Below are positions 58,834 through 64,000 of a stretch of 64,000 nucleotides of DNA, in pieces. How positions within the stretch are numbered: position 1 is the first letter of the stretch; each line of letters opens with the position of its first letter. The position numbers and the translations under genes are program-made. Origin of the DNA: Herbiconiux sp. (GTDB lineage Bacteria > Actinomycetota > Actinomycetes > Actinomycetales > Microbacteriaceae); assembly GCF_004297105.1 (NCBI RefSeq), contig NZ_SCVE01000012.1, forward strand, positions 124,001 to 188,000, given 5' to 3'. Under the pieces are notes generated by a model that saw only the letters and a program-made list of their open reading frames with translations, searched no databases and had not been told where the DNA came from.

Positions 58834-60075
58834 ATGACCGACCCGCTCGACTCGTCCCTCGACTTCTCGCAGCTCACCGCCGAGACCGTCACCGCCTACC
58901 TCGGCACCCGGCAGGCGCTCGCGGGCCGCATCGACGCCGCCCGCATCGCGTCGGTGCGTGAGGTGGGAGACGGCAACCTCAATCTCGTGTTCATCATCGA
59001 CGACGCCGATGGCGCATCCGTCGTTCTGAAGCAGTCCCTGCCGCACGTGCGCACCGACCCCTCGTGGCCGATGACGCGGGAGCGTTCGGCGCGCGAGGCC
59101 ACGGTTCTCGGGGCGCACTCGGTCGCCGACCCGGTGCACGTGCCCGGCTTCTACGACTTCGACCCGGCCCACTACGTGCTGGCCATCGAGAACCTCTCCG
59201 ACCACCGGGTGTGGCGCAACGAGCTGAACGAGGGCCGGGTGCACGAGTACGCAGCGGCCGAGCTCGGCCTGTACGTCGCGCGCACGGCGTTCGCCACGTC
59301 GCCACTCGGCATGAACCCGCTCGAGCACAAGCAGCTCGTGGCCCGTGCCGTGAACCCCGAGCTGGCGCAGATCACCGAAGACCTCGTGTTCACCGAGCCG
59401 TACATCGAGCATTCGCACAACGGGGTGCTGCCCGCCAATGAACCGGATGTCGCCGAGCTGCGTGCCGACTCCGCTCTCGTACGCGAGATGGGCCTCGCGA
59501 AGTGGCGGTTCATGACCACGGCGCAGTCGCTGATCCACGGCGACCTGCACACGGGGTCGGTGTTCGTGCGTTCAGCCACTGGGGATGCTCCCGCATCCGT
59601 TCGTGCGTTCGACAGCGAATTCGGGTTCGTGGGGCCGACCGGTTTCGACCTCGGCGCTCTGTGGGCCAACTTCATCATCGCGGCGGCGCGGGCTTCGGCA
59701 CTCGGTGAGGATGACCGTGCCGCGCTCATCCTGACGCTGCCGGGCCGACTGTGGTCCGCCTTCGAGACGGAGTACCGCATCCTGTGGCCGTCGCGGGTCG
59801 ACCCACGCGTCTGGGGCGACGACGTTCTCGAGCAGCTGCTGGGGGGCATCCGCGACGATGCGGCGATCTTCGCCGCGGCGAAGGCCATCCGCCGCATCAT
59901 CGGCTTTGCGAAGGCGAGCGACATCGAGTCGCTGCCGCCGGCCCTCCGCGAGGGCGCCGCGCGCGGTGTGCTCCGCGCCGGTCGCGCCCTGGCCCTCACC
60001 CGCCACGGCATCGCCGACGTCGACGCCCTGGCCGCCGAGTCGCTCGCCATCCTCCGCGCCGCCGCCACCCGCTGA
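58834..60075 (+). CDS. mtnK: S-methyl-5-thioribose kinase
   Basis: A 413-residue kinase of the aminoglycoside-kinase fold: VREVGDGNLNLVFII (glycine-rich loop typical of MtnK), VLKQSLPHVR, catalytic LIHGDLHTGSVFV and metal-binding DSEFGFVGPTGFDLGALWANF, the MtnK-specific motif. It phosphorylates methylthioribose on C1. It lies 13 bp after the permease gene, so import and phosphorylation are made together. MtnA (isomerase), the next step, is not in the window; mtnB and mtnC are at the right edge. Confidence 0.93.
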   Translation: MTDPLDSSLDFSQLTAETVTAYLGTRQALAGRIDAARIASVREVGDGNLNLVFIIDDADGASVVLKQSLPHVRTDPSWPMTRERSAREATVLGAHSVADPVHVPGFYDFDPAHYVLAIENLSDHRVWRNELNEGRVHEYAAAELGLYVARTAFATSPLGMNPLEHKQLVARAVNPELAQITEDLVFTEPYIEHSHNGVLPANEPDVAELRADSALVREMGLAKWRFMTTAQSLIHGDLHTGSVFVRSATGDAPASVRAFDSEFGFVGPTGFDLGALWANFIIAAARASALGEDDRAALILTLPGRLWSAFETEYRILWPSRVDPRVWGDDVLEQLLGGIRDDAAIFAAAKAIRRIIGFAKASDIESLPPALREGAARGVLRAGRALALTRHGIADVDALAAESLAILRAAATR

Positions 60076-60175
60076 CGCCCCTGCCCCCAGCGCGGCCCGG
60101 CGCCGAATCGACCTCTCGCGATGGTGGCGTCGTTCTGTCACGATGAGTGCACGCAGCCACGAGGGGAGGCCGCAG

Positions 60176-61462
60176 GTGAGTGCCGAGACCAGTGGTACCG
60201 CGCCATCCGCGCACCGGTCGCCCCATCGGCTGATTCGGATGTCCGGGCGCGATCCCGACGAGGCCCATCGTGCCGCGACACCCCTCGAGCTGCTCTTCGA
60301 CCTCGCCTTCGTGGTGGCGTTCAGCCAGGCCAGCGGCGAGCTCGCGCACTATCTCGCCGAAGGGCACACCGCCACCGCCCTCGCGGGTTTCGCCTTCGCG
60401 ATGTTCTCGGTCTGCTGGGCGTGGATCAACTTCTCCTGGTTCGCCTCCGCCTACGACACCGATGACTGGTACTACCGCGTCACCACGCTCGTGCAGATGG
60501 TAGGTGTGGTCGTGCTGGCCCTCGGCATCCCACCGCTCTTCGCGTCGATCGACGCGGGCGCCTACGTGGACAACTCGGTGCTGGTGGCCGGGTACGTGGT
60601 GATGCGCGTGGCGATGGTGGCGCAGTGGCTGCGCGCGGCCCGCCAGGATCCCGGTCGCCGCGCCACGAGTCTCGCCTATGCGATCACGATCATCGTCGCG
60701 CAGGTCGGCTGGGTGGCTGTCGCCATCGCCCACGCCAGCTTCTGGGTCACCGCCGCGATCGCCGTCGTGCTCTTCGCCATCGAGCTCGCGGGCCCCTACA
60801 TCGCCGAGATCGTGATCGGCGAGAGGAGCGGGCGGGGCGGCACCCCCTGGCACGCGCACCACATCGCCGAGCGCTACGGACTCCTCACCATCATCGCGCT
60901 GGGCGAAGGGGTGTTCGGAACGGTCACCGCGGTGTCGGCCGTCGTGACGCACCAGGGGTGGAGCAGCGAGGCGATACTGCTCGTCACCGCCGGAGTCGGG
61001 CTCACCTTCGGCGTCTGGTGGTCGTACTTCATCCTGCCGGCGGGAAAGATCCTGCAGCGGTACCGGCGCAAGGCGTTCGTGTGGGGATACGGGCACCTCC
61101 TCGTGTTCTCGTCCATCGCCGCCACCGGTGGCGGCCTTCATGTGGCCGCTTACGTGATCGAGAACGAGGCGCAGATCGGCACGGTGGGCGCGGTGCTGTG
61201 CGTGGCCATTCCGGTGCTCATCCTGTGTCTGTCCATCTTCGCCCTGTACGACTACCTGGTCGCCGAGGTCGATCCTTTCCATTTCGGCCTCATCGCCGGC
61301 ACGGTCGCGCTTCTCGTTCTCGCGGTGCTGGCCGCGACCTGGGGTGCGTCGCTCGGCGTCTGCCTCATCCTCATCACCCTCTCCCCGTTCGTGGTGGTGG
61401 TGGGCTACGAGACCATCGGCCACAAGCACGAAGCGGCGATGCTGGCGCGACTACTCGCCTGA
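60176..61462 (+). CDS. Low-temperature-requirement A (LtrA) family membrane protein
   Basis: A 428-residue protein with about eleven hydrophobic segments, matching LtrA (PF06772): ATPLELLFDLAFVVAFSQASGELAHYL, WAWINFSWFASAYDTDDWYYRV and HIAERYGLLTIIALGEGV are the conserved blocks. Function is unknown beyond a Listeria cold phenotype. GTG 60176 is chosen as GGGGAGG stands eight bases before it; ATG 60143 would add eleven residues. It separates mtnK from the PabC-like gene. Confidence 0.85.
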   Translation: MSAETSGTAPSAHRSPHRLIRMSGRDPDEAHRAATPLELLFDLAFVVAFSQASGELAHYLAEGHTATALAGFAFAMFSVCWAWINFSWFASAYDTDDWYYRVTTLVQMVGVVVLALGIPPLFASIDAGAYVDNSVLVAGYVVMRVAMVAQWLRAARQDPGRRATSLAYAITIIVAQVGWVAVAIAHASFWVTAAIAVVLFAIELAGPYIAEIVIGERSGRGGTPWHAHHIAERYGLLTIIALGEGVFGTVTAVSAVVTHQGWSSEAILLVTAGVGLTFGVWWSYFILPAGKILQRYRRKAFVWGYGHLLVFSSIAATGGGLHVAAYVIENEAQIGTVGAVLCVAIPVLILCLSIFALYDYLVAEVDPFHFGLIAGTVALLVLAVLAATWGASLGVCLILITLSPFVVVVGYETIGHKHEAAMLARLLA

Positions 61463-61511
61463 CGGGGCAGACTGGGAGGTGTTTGCAGCGCCGACCCGCA
61501 GGAGCCACCCC

Positions 61512-62399
61512 ATGAACGATGACACCACCTCCACCACGACTCTCGGAGATCTCGTGGTGTACGTCGAGGGAGGGGTGGCGGATGTCGCGGTGCCCCTCGG
61601 GCAGGCTTCGCTCAACGTCGCCGATCTCGCCGTGACGCGAGGTGACGGGGTGTTCGAGTCGATCGGGGTGATCGACGGGCGGTTCATCGAGCTCGATCGG
61701 CACCTCGCCCGGCTTGCGCACTCGGCGGCGATGCTCGACCTGCCGGTACCCGATCTCGCCGCCTTCGAGGCGGCCGCCCGACGCGGGCTCGCTGCACACC
61801 GGCCCGAGCCTGAGCTCCTCGTGAAGCTGCTGTACAGCCGCGGCATCGAGGGCGCCGACGAGGCGAGCGGGTGGATCCAGGTGCTCACCGGCCCCGACCA
61901 CTCCGGTCACCGGCGCGACGGCATCCGCGCCGTCACACTCGACCGCGGCTACCGGCATGACATCGCGCAGACCTCGCCGTGGCTGCTCCAGGGCGCGAAG
62001 ACACTGTCCTACGCGCTCAACAAGGCGGCCCTGCGTGAGGCCGAGCGGCGCGGCGCCGACGACGTGATCTTCGTCAGCACCGACGACATCGTGCTGGAGG
62101 GACCGACGTCGAACGTGCTGGTTCGGCACGGCGACCGCTTCCGCACCCCGCGCACCGACCTCGGCATCCTCGCCGGCACCACCCAGGCGGCCGTCTTCGA
62201 CACGCTCGACGCGATGGGCTTCGACACCGCCGAGGCGGTCATCTCCTCCGCCGAGCTCGCCTCGGCCGACGCGATCTGGCTGCTCTCGAGCGGCCGGCTG
62301 ATCGCGCCCGTGCGCGAGCTCGACGGCGCCCCACTCGCGGTCGACGCCGAGTTCACCGCGACCCTCCTCCAGAAGACCTTCGGCCTCGGCCCGGCCTGA
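61512..62399 (+). CDS. Class IV aminotransferase / aminodeoxychorismate lyase-like
   Basis: A 295-residue fold-type IV PLP enzyme: NVADLAVTRGDGVFESIGV (start of fold), RLARLAHSAAMLDLP, PLP Lys in LQGAKTLSYALNKAAL, ADDVIFVSTDDIVLEGPTSNVLVRHGD and GTTQAAVF. This set is usual for the actinobacterial PabC-type protein; branched-chain or D-amino-acid transaminases have different flanks. In a salvage setting it might instead transaminate the methionine keto acid. CAGGAGCC precedes the ATG. It ends 44 bp before the palindrome array. Confidence 0.82.
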   Translation: MNDDTTSTTTLGDLVVYVEGGVADVAVPLGQASLNVADLAVTRGDGVFESIGVIDGRFIELDRHLARLAHSAAMLDLPVPDLAAFEAAARRGLAAHRPEPELLVKLLYSRGIEGADEASGWIQVLTGPDHSGHRRDGIRAVTLDRGYRHDIAQTSPWLLQGAKTLSYALNKAALREAERRGADDVIFVSTDDIVLEGPTSNVLVRHGDRFRTPRTDLGILAGTTQAAVFDTLDAMGFDTAEAVISSAELASADAIWLLSSGRLIAPVRELDGAPLAVDAEFTATLLQKTFGLGPA

Positions 62400-62442
62400 G
62401 CCGCTACCTCTGCGTCGGCCCCGGGCGCATCCCTCCGCCTCG

Positions 62443-62964
62443 GGTTGCCACAACATGTGGCAACCCTCATCCCGAGGCGACACTTTCTGACAAATGGATG
62501 ACGCACGTCACCGCGGGCGCAAGTCCGCTTGCCACAAGTTGTGGCGTGGGCACGCGAGTTGCCACAACATGTGGCAACCGCCGACACGCGCATGCCCCCG
62601 CCAGCCCCGCCGATCCACTTGCCACAAGCTGTGGCCTGCGCACGCACGTTGCCACAACATGTGGCAACCCTCATCCCGAGGCGACACTTCCTGACAACCG
62701 GATGACGCACGTCACGGCAGGCGCAAGCCCGCTTGCCACAAGTTGCGGCGTGGGCACGCGGGTTGCCACAACATGTGGCAACCGCCGACACGCGCATGCC
62801 CCGCCAGCCCCGCCGATCCACTTGCCACACGATGCTGCATACGCACCCGGGTTGCCACAACATGTGGCAACCGCCGACACGCGGATGCCCCCGCGGGCGC
62901 AAGTCCGCTTGCCACAAGTTGTGGCGTGCGCACGCGGGTTGCCACATGTTGTGGCAACCCGCGT
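62443..62964. repeat. Array of eleven alternating palindromes (P/Q units)
   Basis: Between convergent genes, six P palindromes (arms GGTTGCCACA/TGTGGCAACC around ACA) at 62443, 62557, 62648, 62761, 62850 and 62937 alternate strictly with five Q palindromes (CTTGCCACAAGTTGTGGC or variants) at 62528, 62618, 62732, 62821 and 62908. Long (62-bp) and short (about 39-bp) spacers also alternate, giving a higher-order unit of about 204 bp present 2.5 times. P6 is inverted and enlarged to 15-bp arms (62932-62964), ending eight bases before the mtnB stop. P copies are near-perfect, while Q3 and Q4 carry changes. Confidence 0.92.
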
Positions 62965-62971
62965 GGGCACC

Positions 62972-63682
62972 TCAGCGGGTGGCGAGCGCGATCTGCAGCA
63001 GTGCCTCGGTGAGCTCGAGGTGCCAGCGCGCCTGACGCAGGTCGGCGCCCCAGGCGTAGATGCCGTGGTCGGCCACGATGAGAGCGGGCACCTCGCCGAC
63101 CGAATCGGTGCGGCCCGTGTAGACGCGCTCGAAGGCATCGCCGAGCACGCGCATGTCCTGATGGTTCTGCACCACGGGGATGACCACCCGCTCGCCGTGG
63201 GCACTGTGACCGATGCCCTTCAGCATCTCGAGGTCGTGCAGCACCACGCCCTCGGGCCAGGCGCGTCCCGCGCGCACGGCGGCCAGGGCGTGCACGTGGA
63301 TGCCGGCACCCGCACCGGTCACCCGGGCGATGCGGGCGTGCAGGCCCGCCTCGGCCGAGGGCTTGCGGGCCAGCCCGAGCGACTCGGTGAGGCCGTCGTC
63401 GGCACCCGCGCCCGAACCGGTCCAGTCGCCGTTGCCATCGACCAGCACGATGTCCGAAGCCGTGAGCTCGCCCTTGTCGAGCCCGGATGCCGTCACCGCC
63501 AGCCGCAGCGGGTCGCGGTCGAGCGTGATCGACAGGTTTCCGGCAGTGCCGGGCATCCAGCCGAGCGCCGCGAAACGCGCCGCCTCCGCCGCCAGCGCCG
63601 CCCCCGCATCCGTGACCGTCGAAGCGGTCAGGCCCTCGGGCGAGAAGACGTTGGGCGCCCAGGCGCCCGTGCCGGTGCTCAC
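62972..63682 (-). CDS. mtnB: Methylthioribulose-1-phosphate dehydratase
   Basis: A 236-residue class II aldolase-fold enzyme: GWMPGTAGNLSITL (phosphate-binding, MtnB type), His pair in GIHVHALAA and third metal His in VADHGIYAWG, with DLEMLKGIGHSAHGE between. It dehydrates methylthioribulose 1-phosphate in methionine salvage. GTG 63682 overlaps the mtnC stop (GTGA), so the two are translated together. The stop lies beside the last palindrome of the array. Confidence 0.93.
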   Translation of the reverse strand: MSTGTGAWAPNVFSPEGLTASTVTDAGAALAAEAARFAALGWMPGTAGNLSITLDRDPLRLAVTASGLDKGELTASDIVLVDGNGDWTGSGAGADDGLTESLGLARKPSAEAGLHARIARVTGAGAGIHVHALAAVRAGRAWPEGVVLHDLEMLKGIGHSAHGERVVIPVVQNHQDMRVLGDAFERVYTGRTDSVGEVPALIVADHGIYAWGADLRQARWHLELTEALLQIALATR

Positions 63683-64000
63683 GAGGGCACGACCTCCACG
63701 TCGTCGAACGACGAGACGACGGATGAGCCCCCGAAGTCGGCCTCGAAGAACGGCTCGCCCTCGCGCGAGAACGCCACGACCTGCCAGCCGGCCTCGAGGG
63801 CCGCCGACACCTCGCCCGGGTTGTCGGTGAAGAACACGATCTCCGCCGCGGGAACGCCGAGCGCCGCCGCGATGCGGTCGTACGACGACGACTCCTTCTT
63901 CGGGCCCGCCTTGATGGTGTCGAAGTAGTCGGTGATGAGCGACGTGAGGTCGCCGTCGGGCGAGTGCCGGAACCACGGCACCTGCGAGGCCACCGAGCCC
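63679..64000 (-). CDS. mtnC: Enolase-phosphatase E1 (acireductone synthase), C-terminal part
   Basis: The reverse strand enters the window already in frame and encodes the last ~106 residues of MtnC: WFRHSPDGDLTSLITDYFDT, KKESSSYDRIAAALGV and VFFTDNPGEVSAALEAGW, the third HAD motif with its Asp. The protein is a HAD phosphatase that enolises and dephosphorylates the diketo intermediate to acireductone for MtnD. The Met at 63993 is internal; the true start is beyond the right edge. Confidence 0.9.
   Translation of the reverse strand, partial: GSVASQVPWFRHSPDGDLTSLITDYFDTIKAGPKKESSSYDRIAAALGVPAAEIVFFTDNPGEVSAALEAGWQVVAFSREGEPFFEADFGGSSVVSSFDDVEVVPS

Noticed and set aside
62494..62957. Short open frames through the palindrome array
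   Set aside because: Their peptides merely repeat the palindromes (His/Trp/Cys-rich) and have no ribosome site or family match.
62443..62964. CRISPR array
   Set aside because: Repeats are two kinds of palindrome in alternation, spacers recur rather than being unique, and no cas gene is nearby.
63679..63993. Complete 104-residue HAD protein starting at 63993
   Set aside because: The frame stays open to the edge and MtnC homology continues upstream, so it is the C-terminus of a truncated mtnC.

Overview
The window is about 70 % G+C, with GTG starts, ATGA/GTGA/TAGTG overlaps between genes, TAnnnT-type -10 boxes, and families (CGNR regulator, membrane chitinase beside a GT2 synthase, LtrA, CPBP proteases) that fit a high-GC actinobacterium, most likely Microbacteriaceae. 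This placement is inference from composition and gene content; no rRNA or marker gene is present. No transposase, phage gene, tRNA or CRISPR was seen.

Layout. 1-11.5 kb: a truncated OmpR-type response regulator, a GNAT, a DUF1697 protein and a CPBP protease on + strand, then a minus-strand run (CGNR regulator, SDR, SMP-30 lactonase, SDR, GH15 glucoamylase/trehalase, LuxR regulator), then EamA and a proline-rich membrane protein. 11.5-12.8 kb: a lower-GC patch with two small envelope genes. 12.8-16.5 kb: a three-gene cassette (GT2, PIG-L deacetylase fused to a methyltransferase, an unusual acyl-CoA-dehydrogenase-like protein) with no product I can name.

16.7-36.3 kb is the centrepiece: a locus for import and degradation of vitamin B6. 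It has two pyridoxamine-pyruvate aminotransferase homologues, an amidase, an IclR regulator, a BMP-type ABC importer, 4-pyridoxolactonase, pyridoxal 4-dehydrogenase, a GMC oxidase, and a divergent operon with the flavin ring-opening oxygenase, dicarboxylate decarboxylase, FHMPC dehydrogenase and acetamidomethylene-succinate hydrolase, plus three unassigned members (DUF1185, PEBP, amidohydrolase). The importer promoter and the lactonase promoter share one architecture: -35, 18-bp spacer ending in TTCTCA, TAnnnT -10, then TGAGAA exactly 26 bp after TTCTCA. This points to one unidentified regulator.

36.4-52.8 kb: a chitinase-like GH18/CBM protein coupled to a processive GT2, then housekeeping and accessory genes (XRE-cupin regulator, thioredoxin-reductase-like protein, SDR, MFS pump, hydrolase, PPK2, GNAT, amidohydrolase, phosphatase, DszC/SfnB-like monooxygenase).

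52.9-64 kb: a yybP-ykoY (manganese) riboswitch in front of a ferritin-VIT1 metal transporter, followed by a methionine-salvage region: mtnD, divergent from an ABC importer-mtnK operon (probable methylthioribose uptake), then LtrA, a PabC-like enzyme, a striking array of alternating palindromes, and mtnB-mtnC running off the right edge. Several families of long intergenic palindromes, some abutting stop codons to the base, recur through the window.
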